From assembly GCA_902610975.1 (NCBI GenBank), contig CACLXL010000001.1:220843-284842 (forward strand): 64,000 nucleotides of DNA. The letters are read 5' to 3'. The DNA is from an uncultured Pelagibacteraceae bacterium. GTDB taxonomy: Bacteria > Pseudomonadota > Alphaproteobacteria > Pelagibacterales > Pelagibacteraceae. Below are positions 1-6,943 of the stretch, one piece after another. Both the position numbers and the translations under genes were made by a program. How positions within the stretch are numbered: position 1 is the first letter of the stretch; each line of letters starts with the position of its first letter. The notes beneath the pieces are model-generated. The model saw only the letters and a program-made list of their open reading frames with translations, searched no databases and was not told the origin of the DNA.

Positions 1-384
1 TGCTACTTTAGCGCTGTTAGCTATTCCTTTTAATTGAATGTACTTATTAGCAGACTCATCTAGAAAATTAGTAATATTTCCCGTGTAAGTTCCTGCGGCT
101 AATGCTTTAACCTTTGTGTAAATAAGCTGAAGCTCATTTTTAGTTAAGTTCTGATCAGTGTAATCTTGTAAAATAAATGTTTTAACTATTGATGGTTCAA
201 AAACTGACCAAAGAGCAAAAATTATTAATGCTGGTGCAGCACACCAAGCAGCTAAATAATATCCATAAAATTTTGGTAATGCCGTAAGTCTTTGTGATGA
301 TTGAATAACTAGAGCTTTTTTTCTACCGAAATAATAACTTGTGAAAGCTAAGAGAATAATAAAAGTTACAAGTATTAAATTCAT
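1..384 (-). CDS. pstC: Phosphate ABC transporter permease PstC, N-terminal part
   Basis: Inner-membrane permease of the high-affinity phosphate transporter, cut by the left window edge after 128 codons. The ATG at 384-382 is followed by a membrane segment at residues 3-20, a basic stretch (GRKKA), and a second segment at about 42-62 preceded by LPKFYGYYLAAW. This arrangement, an extra N-terminal region before the transport domain, is the alphaproteobacterial PstC form. It lies directly downstream of pstS on the same strand, separated by 59 bases that hold a strong hairpin. The conserved permease domain is outside the window, so the call rests on the N-terminal features and on context. Confidence 0.82.
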   Translation of the reverse strand, partial: MNLILVTFIILLAFTSYYFGRKKALVIQSSQRLTALPKFYGYYLAAWCAAPALIIFALWSVFEPSIVKTFILQDYTDQNLTKNELQLIYTKVKALAAGTYTGNITNFLDESANKYIQLKGIANSAKVA

Positions 385-401
385 ATTGAGCTTCCAGAGA
401 T

Positions 402-428
402 AAAAAGGGGGTAAAATACCCCCTTTTT
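402..428 (-). terminator. Hairpin between pstS and pstC
   Basis: An 11-bp perfect inverted repeat (402-412 with 418-428; five A, five G and a T, against A, five C and five T) with a 5-base loop. On the minus strand the pstS transcript would fold it just after the pstS stop, followed by TATCTC rather than a pure U-run beyond the arm's own five U. It probably acts as an attenuator or 3' stabiliser that makes pstS mRNA more abundant than pstCAB, as is common for binding-protein genes. Confidence 0.75.
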
Positions 429-443
429 GTTTAATTGATACTA

Positions 444-1448
444 CTACTTCTTAGCAGGCATGTTAACTAACTTCGTAGCGTTAGTTCTAGATGTTTTGTA
501 TAACTTGCCATCTAGAGGTACTAGCCCGATATCAGTTAAATAACCTTTATTACCCATAGCTTTTTTACTTGTGAACTCTTTTACGAATTCATGTAAGCCA
601 GGTACAACGCCCACGTGAGCTTTTTTCACATAGAAGAATAAAGGTCTTGCAACTGCGTAACTGTAATCTTGAATCGAAGATAGACTTGGTTGACCACCTT
701 CAATGCTTGCAGCTTGCAATTTATCTTTTGCAGCTAAGAAATAACTGAAACCAAAGAAACCGAACATTTCTTTGTCCGCAGCTAATTTTTGAATAATAAG
801 TGAGTCGTTCTCACCAACTTCAATTACCGCACCATCTTCTCTTAACGCTTTATATTTAGCGCCAGCTTTTTTAGAAGCATCATCGATACCTTTTTTCATT
901 ACTAATGAATTCCAAGCATCTCTTGTTCCTGATGTTCCTGGAGGCACCATAACTTTGATAGGGTAGTTTGGTAATGATGGGTCGATATCACTCCAATTTT
1001 TATATGGATTTGGTACTAACGCACCATCTTTAGCAACTTCTTTTGCTAATGCTGCCCATAATTGTTTTTTTGTAAAGTTTACTGGTTTAGCATCTTTAGA
1101 ATAAGCTAACGTTATTCCGTCGTTACCAACTGTAATCTCTACGATTTCTTCAACACCATTTTTTTGACATAGCGCATACTCTTTAGCCTTCATAGCTCTA
1201 GATGCATTTGTTATGTCTGGGTGCTCTGTACCAACTCCAGCACAGAATAATTTAGCTCCACCACCTGTTCCTGTTGACTCGATTACTGGTGTTTTAAATT
1301 TACCAGACGAACCAAATCTTTCAGCAACGATTGTTGCATAAGGGAATACAGTTGAAGAACCTACGATTTTAATCTGATCTCTAGCTTGAGCAGAAGTTAC
1401 AACTAACATTGCAACTAATGAAGCTAAAGCGATTGATAGTTTTCTCAT
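444..1448 (-). CDS. pstS: Phosphate-binding protein PstS
   Basis: Periplasmic substrate-binding protein of the Pst phosphate transporter, 334 aa. Residues 1-22 form a signal peptide ending in AQA. Phosphate-loop motifs are present: VGSSTVFPYA at 29-38, STGTGGG at 58-64 and PGTSGTRDAW near 170. Length fits the family. The ribosome site AAAGGAT lies just before the ATG. A tandem PhoB-box array at 1517-1545 and a palindrome at 1497-1516 precede it, so induction by phosphate starvation is expected. pstC follows after a hairpin; phoR lies two genes upstream on the same strand. Confidence 0.95.
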   Translation of the reverse strand: MRKLSIALASLVAMLVVTSAQARDQIKIVGSSTVFPYATIVAERFGSSGKFKTPVIESTGTGGGAKLFCAGVGTEHPDITNASRAMKAKEYALCQKNGVEEIVEITVGNDGITLAYSKDAKPVNFTKKQLWAALAKEVAKDGALVPNPYKNWSDIDPSLPNYPIKVMVPPGTSGTRDAWNSLVMKKGIDDASKKAGAKYKALREDGAVIEVGENDSLIIQKLAADKEMFGFFGFSYFLAAKDKLQAASIEGGQPSLSSIQDYSYAVARPLFFYVKKAHVGVVPGLHEFVKEFTSKKAMGNKGYLTDIGLVPLDGKLYKTSRTNATKLVNMPAKK

Positions 1449-1496
1449 TGTTTATCCTTTCATTTATTAATTAATTAACAAACATTGGACTCATAG

Positions 1497-1516
1497 AATT
1501 AAGAGGACTCTTAATT
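1497..1516. promoter_or_regulatory. 20-bp palindrome in the pstS promoter/leader
   Basis: AATTAAGAG-GA-CTCTTAATT is a perfect 9-bp inverted repeat with a 2-base centre. It begins directly beside the last PhoB half-site, where the -10 element or transcription start of pstS should be. It may be an operator for a second regulator, or a 5' hairpin in the mRNA. No trans factor can be named from the sequence. Confidence 0.5.
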
Positions 1517-1545
1517 ATTACAGATATGTTACAAATTTATTAAAA
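1517..1545 (-). promoter_or_regulatory. PhoB box array upstream of pstS
   Basis: Read on the minus strand there are three tandem 11-bp units: TTTTAAT-AAAT, TTGTAAC-ATAT, CTGTAAT. The last two match the Pho-box pattern of two CTGTCAT-like heptamers separated by four A/T bases. The array lies about 70 bases before the pstS start codon, directly after the stop of the preceding gene. PhoB binding is inferred from the known consensus and from the identity of the target gene. Confidence 0.75.
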
Positions 1546-1555
1546 TGATAACTTT

Positions 1556-2167
1556 TTAGTTGAACTTTCTAGTTATCTCGATTTGTTGATAATCAGAGGC
1601 TAAAGACCCTCCGCAACTAAAAGGTCTTACTTTATTTTTAACTGCGTAGGATTGAGTTGGCTTTAATGTAACTTCTAGTTGTACAAAGTTAACTAATTTT
1701 TGAGTAAAACCTTTATCATATCTCCAAGCATTCCATTGTGTTGGAGCGGTGAATACTTCACTTAAATAAGATGCAGCTTTTGAGTGAATCATATTGCTCT
1801 CGTTTTGTCCTTTTAAAAGATTATTTTTAACTTTTTCAAAAATTTTTCTACATTTAATTGAGTCCACCATGTACGAGTTAGCATTTAAATGAGTGCTCAT
1901 CGGTGCTGACACAATTAATTGAATTCCATCGTCTTTTCTAGAAAATAAAGCTTCAGTATAAATTGTAGATACATTTTTATTATCTACTTCAAGAACTAAA
2001 TCGTTTTTAGCTTGCCTAAGATCGTTTTTAAGTCTTAAAAGTCCAAGATCAAAAACTGTAAGAGGTTGAGAACGTAAAGTTTTCTCAATTAAGTTTACAT
2101 CTGCCTTAACAGTTGTAAAAGTTAAAGTTAATAAAACCAGAATTATATAATTTGTTATTCTAGTCAT
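1556..2167 (-). CDS. Secreted protein of unknown function in the Pho block
   Basis: A 203-aa protein I do not recognise. The N-terminus has a hydrophobic segment at about residues 7-22 ending in VKA, which looks like a signal peptide, so a periplasmic location is likely. There are only two cysteines in the mature part (in SIKCRK and in FSCGGS), which could form a disulfide. It sits between phoR and pstS on the same strand, 63 bases after phoR. The pstS PhoB box begins 10 bases after its stop, so pstS can be transcribed independently of it. A role in phosphate stress is only implied by position. Confidence 0.7.
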   Translation of the reverse strand: MTRITNYIILVLLTLTFTTVKADVNLIEKTLRSQPLTVFDLGLLRLKNDLRQAKNDLVLEVDNKNVSTIYTEALFSRKDDGIQLIVSAPMSTHLNANSYMVDSIKCRKIFEKVKNNLLKGQNESNMIHSKAASYLSEVFTAPTQWNAWRYDKGFTQKLVNFVQLEVTLKPTQSYAVKNKVRPFSCGGSLASDYQQIEITRKFN

Positions 2168-2230
2168 ACTAGAATTTTAACTATTTTACTGTCTATCTCA
2201 AGACATAATTTAATAAATTTGTGATATTTG

Positions 2231-3427
2231 CTAAAATTTAGAAAAGTGAACCTTTATTTCGGTGCCACTTTGAGCCTCACTTTTTATTTCTAACTCACCT
2301 CTATGCTGATTAACAATGTGCTTCACGATCGCCATTCCAAGTCCAGTGCCACCAACTTTTTTACTTTTAGCTGCATCAACTCTAAAAAATCTTTCTGTAA
2401 TTCTCGGAAGTTGTTCAGTTGGAATTCCAATACCATTATCTTTAATGGACACGGTGTAAGAGTCTCCTATTACTTTTCCGTTACCTTGTCCACAATTAAC
2501 CTCGATCTTTTTATTTTTTTCTGAATATTTTATACTGTTATCAATAATATTTGAAAAAACTTCAATTAATTTTTCATGATCGCCTTTAATAAAGAAATCA
2601 TCTTTTATATTATTTTTAAATTCAAAAGATTTTAAATTTTTTTGATGGATGTCTTCAACGTTACTTAAAATTTCTTTTAAATTTACTTTATCTTGAGGCT
2701 GTATATGTTCCTCTAACTCAATTTTACTTAGTGAAAGTAAATCTTTAATTAAGCTTTCCATCCTATCAGCTTGCTCAAGCATTATCGGTATGAATTTTTT
2801 TTGTGCTTCTAAATCATCTTTCGCATGTCCGCTTATAGTTTCTAGAAATCCTTTAATAGAAACTAAAGGCGTTTTAAGTTCATGGCTTACATTGGCTACA
2901 AAATCAGATTTGAACCTTTGCGCTTTTATAATATCAGTTAAATCTTTTAGAAATAAAACAACTGAGTCAGGATCATCGACATATGAGGTCGGTCCAGAGA
3001 ATAGATGAACTTTAAAGAACTGAAATGAGGGAGAGGATAATTCTAAATCCATAGTAATTGTCTCTTTTTTTAAAAGCACTAAATCAATATTTTGGAGTAA
3101 ATCAGGAACTCTCAATAAAGTAGCCACGTGCTTATTTAAATTATTTTCTCCAAATTTTTTTTTTGCGCTATTATTAAAAAATTTGATATTTTTAAATTTA
3201 TCTACAATTAAAATTAGATCATCGATTTGATTTATAATCTTTACTTGCTCATTAGTTTTTTCAATATTTTCATTGGTGATGTCTTCTATTCCCTCTTCAT
3301 TATTACTTGGTTTGTTCTCTCTCTTAATATCGGATCTTGCCTCCATACCTGCTACAATTGATTTTCTGGATACTGCAATTACTACGATCACAATTATTCC
3401 AGCAAGAGAGTAAAATAATAATTCCAT
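2231..3427 (-). CDS. phoR: Phosphate-regulon sensor histidine kinase PhoR
   Basis: Membrane sensor kinase, 398 aa, expected to phosphorylate PhoB. A single membrane segment (about residues 4-20) is followed by a charged linker, a PAS-like region (about 66-165), and the phosphoacceptor motif SHELKTP with His182. The ATPase domain shows the N-box DNSIKYS, G1 DNGIGIP and G2 GGTGLGMAIV. The lack of a large periplasmic domain is typical of PhoR, which senses through the Pst/PhoU complex. It follows agt by 42 bases and may be cotranscribed with plcP-agt, giving positive feedback. PhoB is not in the window and is probably to the left. Confidence 0.88.
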   Translation of the reverse strand: MELLFYSLAGIIVIVVIAVSRKSIVAGMEARSDIKRENKPSNNEEGIEDITNENIEKTNEQVKIINQIDDLILIVDKFKNIKFFNNSAKKKFGENNLNKHVATLLRVPDLLQNIDLVLLKKETITMDLELSSPSFQFFKVHLFSGPTSYVDDPDSVVLFLKDLTDIIKAQRFKSDFVANVSHELKTPLVSIKGFLETISGHAKDDLEAQKKFIPIMLEQADRMESLIKDLLSLSKIELEEHIQPQDKVNLKEILSNVEDIHQKNLKSFEFKNNIKDDFFIKGDHEKLIEVFSNIIDNSIKYSEKNKKIEVNCGQGNGKVIGDSYTVSIKDNGIGIPTEQLPRITERFFRVDAAKSKKVGGTGLGMAIVKHIVNQHRGELEIKSEAQSGTEIKVHFSKF

Positions 3428-3469
3428 GATTTGATTATACTTTAAAGATATAGACTAAAGAAATATTTT

Positions 3470-4477
3470 TTAGCGGTTTGATACCGCACTATTTAAAAAG
3501 ATTTTTGCGCAATTTTCCCAGGTATATTTTTTTGCATGCTCAATGCAAGCGCTTCTATCTGATTTAAGAGCTTCAAGTGCTGCTTTTTTAAGATCGTTGT
3601 TTAACGAGCCAATGTTTGTACCGTTAAAAATATCTTTTGGTCCTGCTACTGGGTAAGCAGCTACTGGCAATCCACATTTTAAAGCTTCTATAATTACAAT
3701 TCCAAAAGTATCTGTTTTGCTCGGGAAAACAAAAACATCAGAAGAAGCAAAGTAACTTGCAAGCTCACCATTTGTTCTCTCTCCTTTAAATATTGCTTCA
3801 GGGTATTCTTTTTTAAGTTTATCTAAATCAGGTCCTTTACCAACAACTAGTTTCGTGCCTTCTAACTCTAAATCCAGAAATGCTCTGATGTTCTTCTCAA
3901 TAGATACCCTACCCACATAAAGATAAATTGGTCTTTTATACTCTAAATTAATCTTTTTAGGCTTTTGAAATGCCCCGTGGTTTGCCCCTCTGGTCCAAAC
4001 AACCATCTTATCCTTATCAAAACCAATTTCTTGAAGTTCATCTTTCATTGATTGAGTTGTTACTAAAATTTTTTCCGCCTTTGAATGAAATCCTTTAAGG
4101 AACTTTTGAGCAAGCTTAATCGGCAAATAGGGATAGTATAGCTTCAAATATTTATCAAATTGAGTATGGTAAGACGTGGTAAACTTAAGCTTATTTTTTA
4201 CACAATATCTTTTTGCAAATATTCCTATCGGGCCTTCTGTTGCTATGTGAATTATGTCAGCATCGGCTTTAGAAATTAATCTACCTACTCTAGGCCAAAC
4301 ATTAAGAGAAAGTTTTATTTCATTATATTTTGGCATTGGCACAGTAAAAAATTGATTAGGTTCAATATATTCAACCTGATGTCCAATTTTTTTTAATTCA
4401 TCGCCAAGATTTTTTAAAGTTCTACAAACACCATTCACTTGCGGATACCAGGCATCAGTAACGATTAAAATTTTCAT
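3470..4477 (-). CDS. agt: GT4 glycosyltransferase, probable diacylglycerol glycosyltransferase Agt
   Basis: A 335-aa family 4 (GT-B fold) glycosyltransferase. The N-terminal acceptor-side motif DAWYPQVNGV is typical of the MgtA / diacylglycerol glycosyltransferase group. The C-terminal nucleotide-sugar site reads YVGRVSIEKN and then DTFGIVIIEAL, the EX7E motif with Asp in place of the first Glu. Its ATG directly follows the plcP stop codon (no gap), so the two are translationally linked. The plcP-agt pair is the known low-phosphate route in which PlcP makes diacylglycerol and Agt adds a sugar to form glucosyl or glucuronosyl diacylglycerol. Which sugar is used cannot be read from the sequence. 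Confidence 0.8.
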   Translation of the reverse strand: MKILIVTDAWYPQVNGVCRTLKNLGDELKKIGHQVEYIEPNQFFTVPMPKYNEIKLSLNVWPRVGRLISKADADIIHIATEGPIGIFAKRYCVKNKLKFTTSYHTQFDKYLKLYYPYLPIKLAQKFLKGFHSKAEKILVTTQSMKDELQEIGFDKDKMVVWTRGANHGAFQKPKKINLEYKRPIYLYVGRVSIEKNIRAFLDLELEGTKLVVGKGPDLDKLKKEYPEAIFKGERTNGELASYFASSDVFVFPSKTDTFGIVIIEALKCGLPVAAYPVAGPKDIFNGTNIGSLNNDLKKAALEALKSDRSACIEHAKKYTWENCAKIFLNSAVSNR

Positions 4478-5293
4478 TTATTTATTTACTACTTTTAGAT
4501 ATGGCTTGTAATCGACAACATCACCTCTGATTTTGTCCCAGTCAATAACTTCCATGCGACCATCGAAATGTTCTACCAAGAAAGTTGCACCTTCTACCCA
4601 ATCACCACAATTTAAATATCTCACACCATCTAAGACTTGATCGGCAGAATGATGAATATGACCACAAATTATACCATCAACATTTTTTTTTTTAGCATAA
4701 GTTGCTAAAGTTTTTTCATAATCGCCTATATATTTTACAGCGTTCTTTACTTTGTGTTTTAAATATTTTGCTAAAGACCAATTACCCTTTTTAAATAATC
4801 TTCTAAAAAAATTGATAACAACATTAAACTCAAGTAAAAAACTATAAGCAATAGCTCCTACTTTTGATAACCATGGAGCATATTTCATCACTCCATCCCA
4901 GGCATCACCATGAACAACAATATACTTTTTATTATCTGAGCTTACATGTATGGCTCTATTTACAACTTCAATATCGCCAAAATGTAATGGTAAAAATTTT
5001 CTGAAGACATCATCATGATTTCCAACAATATATTTTACTTTTGTTCCATGTCTTGCTTTTCTTAATGTTTTTTGAATCACATCATTATGTTCTTGAGGCC
5101 AGTAAAATTTTGTTTTTAAAGCCCAAACATCAATGATATCACCAACAAGATATAAATTCTCTGACCTTGAATGTTTGTAAAATTCTAATAATTTGTTTGC
5201 TGCACTTTTTCTATGCCCAAGGTGCAAGTCGGAAATAAAGATGCTTTTGTAATTTAAAATCTTTCCCTCAGATTTAGTTTGAATTGTTTCCAT
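4478..5293 (-). CDS. plcP: Calcineurin-like phospholipase C, PlcP
   Basis: Metallophosphoesterase, 271 aa from the chosen start. The metal-binding motifs are complete: SDLHLG (Asp22, His24), GDIIDVW (Asp52), GNHDD (Asn92, His93), VHGDAWD and GHIHHSA. The closest groups are LpxH-type hydrolases and PlcP, which cleaves phosphatidylglycerol and phosphatidylethanolamine to diacylglycerol. Coupling to agt and a PhoB box favour PlcP. I chose the ATG at 5293 because an upstream in-frame ATG at 5332 lies inside the PhoB-box array and would add an unconserved hydrophobic leader. It is first in a minus-strand run plcP-agt-phoR. Confidence 0.86.
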   Translation of the reverse strand: METIQTKSEGKILNYKSIFISDLHLGHRKSAANKLLEFYKHSRSENLYLVGDIIDVWALKTKFYWPQEHNDVIQKTLRKARHGTKVKYIVGNHDDVFRKFLPLHFGDIEVVNRAIHVSSDNKKYIVVHGDAWDGVMKYAPWLSKVGAIAYSFLLEFNVVINFFRRLFKKGNWSLAKYLKHKVKNAVKYIGDYEKTLATYAKKKNVDGIICGHIHHSADQVLDGVRYLNCGDWVEGATFLVEHFDGRMEVIDWDKIRGDVVDYKPYLKVVNK

Positions 5294-5327
5294 ATTTTTT
5301 ATAAAACGAATCTCTAGTACAAGTAGA

Positions 5328-5356
5328 ATCATAAATATGTTACAGAATTGTTAAAA
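5328..5356 (-). promoter_or_regulatory. PhoB box array between plcP and the DAG-kinase-like gene
   Basis: On the minus strand the units are TTTTAAC-AATT, CTGTAAC-ATAT and TTATGAT, in 11-bp register. The central heptamer is nearly identical to that before pstS. It lies 34 bases before the plcP start, the right distance for PhoB activation. It also fills almost all the space before the divergent gene at 5358, so it may affect both directions. Confidence 0.72.
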
Positions 5357-5357
5357 T

Positions 5358-6254
5358 ATGAATAAAAAATTGAATTTTGCGGTGATATTTAACTCAAATG
5401 CAGCAGGTGGTAGAAAACTTAAATTAATTAACAAGGTCATTAATCTTTTAGAAAAAAATCATATTGTAGATCTTTTTAAAACCGAAAGCGAGGATCATGC
5501 AAGGAATGTATTTAAAGAATTGTCTAATAAAAAATTTGATCGGTTAGTATTTGCTGGCGGTGACGGGAGCGTATGTTTTGGTATTAATGAAATGTTTAAA
5601 AGTGATAATCTAAAAGACAAATTAGTTGGATACATACCTGCTGGCACTGCAAATATTTTACAAATAGAAACTCAAATTAAGAAAAAGGCGGAGGAGATTT
5701 ACAACGTCCTAGTATCAGATAATCATAAGAAAATTTCATTAGCAAAAATAAATGATAAGTACTTTTTCTTGATGGCTGGTGTAGGTTTTGACTCTCGAAT
5801 TGTTGAGTCCATAAATACTAATATTAAAAAGTATCTTGGAAAAGTAATTTTCGCTTTAAAAGGTTTTCAGCATTTTTTATTTTTAAAAAATAATAAAATG
5901 GAGGTTGAGGTAGATAATGAAAAAATTATGGCTGATTGGATTTTATGTACTAATTCAAAATACTATGCTGGTCCCCATTCTATAACAAATGATACCAATA
6001 TATTTGAAAACAGGATAGTGGCTTACATATTTAAAGACCTGACCAGAATAAAATTACTTTATTATGTTTGGTTAATTTTAACCAAAGGCGACTTAACTCC
6101 TGCAAAAAGTGTAATTAAAAAAGAATTGAACAGATTAAAAATAAATGGTGTAAACAATAAAGTTCTATCACAGGTTGATGGTGAAAATTGTGGTTACGTA
6201 AACAGTCTTGAGATCCAAAAAACAGAGAGATTTATAAATTTATTAGTTCCGTAG
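5358..6254 (+). CDS. Diacylglycerol kinase-like lipid kinase
   Basis: A 298-aa protein of the DAG kinase / sphingosine kinase / YegS family. The nucleotide motif AGGDGS (residues 66-71) and YIPAGTANI (92-100) are intact, and the N-terminal FNSNAAGG (11-18) is typical. It probably phosphorylates diacylglycerol or a related lipid at the membrane face. It is divergent from plcP with only 64 bases between the starts, so it may handle the diacylglycerol made by PlcP and return it to phosphatidic acid. The actual lipid substrate is not readable. The gene is nearly leaderless if its promoter lies in the same gap. Confidence 0.85.
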   Translation: MNKKLNFAVIFNSNAAGGRKLKLINKVINLLEKNHIVDLFKTESEDHARNVFKELSNKKFDRLVFAGGDGSVCFGINEMFKSDNLKDKLVGYIPAGTANILQIETQIKKKAEEIYNVLVSDNHKKISLAKINDKYFFLMAGVGFDSRIVESINTNIKKYLGKVIFALKGFQHFLFLKNNKMEVEVDNEKIMADWILCTNSKYYAGPHSITNDTNIFENRIVAYIFKDLTRIKLLYYVWLILTKGDLTPAKSVIKKELNRLKINGVNNKVLSQVDGENCGYVNSLEIQKTERFINLLVP

Positions 6255-6356
6255 GATTTTCTAAATTTTTTCAACTTTTAGTTTAAAAGATTTTTCTTAA
6301 TTTCATTTGAAAAATTTTTTAGATTATTTTAGATTTTTCTTTTTTGGAGGAACAAT

Positions 6357-6554
6357 ATGAAAAAAAAGTTAAAAAAAAACGAAAAGAAAAAGAAAAAAAT
6401 ACTAAAATCAATCGATAAGCTTAAAAATAAGATAAGCACTAAACAAAAAAAACTATCAAAGATTGATCTAAAGATAGCTAGTATCGAGAAAAAAATCGCT
6501 GAAAAAAGAGCTAACAAAAATAAAGAACCTATCACAGCATCTTTAAATAATTAG
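6357..6554 (+). CDS. Small lysine-rich coiled-coil protein
   Basis: A 65-aa protein in which roughly 40 percent of residues are Lys, with heptad-like Ile/Leu spacing (ILKSIDKLKNKI, then IASIEKKIAEKR) that suggests a short coiled coil. No family is recognised. It is supported as a real gene by a strong ribosome site, TTGGAGGAAC, just before the ATG, which is unusual in this genome, and by a terminator hairpin at 6574-6597. Its charge suggests nucleic-acid or ribosome association, but this is inference. Confidence 0.68.
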   Translation: MKKKLKKNEKKKKKILKSIDKLKNKISTKQKKLSKIDLKIASIEKKIAEKRANKNKEPITASLNN

Positions 6555-6573
6555 TTTATAATGTAATTAAATG

Positions 6574-6597
6574 CCCCTGATTTAAAAACATCAGGGG
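6574..6597. terminator. Bidirectional terminator
   Basis: CCCCTGAT pairs perfectly with ATCAGGGG (6574-6581 with 6590-6597), with an 8-base loop. T-runs lie on the plus-strand side (GGGGTTT) and A-rich sequence on the other side. It sits between two convergent genes, ending the Lys-rich small gene and the SMR gene. Confidence 0.82.
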
Positions 6598-6598
6598 T

Positions 6599-6943
6599 TT
6601 ACTTTAATTTACCAAAAAGGTTTAAAAGTATAACTCCTGAAACAATTAAAATTAATCCAACAGTACCATAAAGATTAGGAGTTTGATTGTATTTAAATAT
6701 TCCAAATAATGTAACTGCAGTTATCGTTAATGCTCCGTAAGTGGCATAAGTAAATCCTACAGGTATTATAGTCATTGCTCTAGATAAACAAAAAATACAA
6801 ACAACAATACTTGTGATGCAAAAAATTGTTGGTAAGAGCTTAGTAAAACTTTCAGTAGTTTTGAGAAAACCGTTAGTGGCAATACCTGTTATGATTGCAA
6901 GAATTAAATAAATATATCCACTAAATAAACTTATACTTTTCAT
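6599..6943 (-). CDS. SMR-family (EmrE-like) four-helix membrane protein
   Basis: A 114-aa protein with four membrane segments (about 8-26, 36-55, 60-81, 91-110). Similarity to EmrE is clear in YIYL near the N-terminus, in AMTIIPVGFTYATYG, and in LILIVSGVILLNL. SMR proteins are dimeric exporters of small cations or guanidinium. Aligned on YIYL, the essential membrane Glu14 of EmrE falls on Gly20 here and the conserved Trp63 on Tyr, so proton-coupled drug export by the EmrE mechanism is doubtful. It overlaps the upstream NDUFA9-like gene by four bases, an operon arrangement. Confidence 0.8.
   Translation of the reverse strand: MKSISLFSGYIYLILAIITGIATNGFLKTTESFTKLLPTIFCITSIVVCIFCLSRAMTIIPVGFTYATYGALTITAVTLFGIFKYNQTPNLYGTVGLILIVSGVILLNLFGKLK

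Noticed and set aside
5294..5332. Longer PlcP start at 5332
   Set aside because: It lies in the PhoB-box array and adds a hydrophobic tail not expected in this family; the Met at 5293 leads directly into the conserved first strand.
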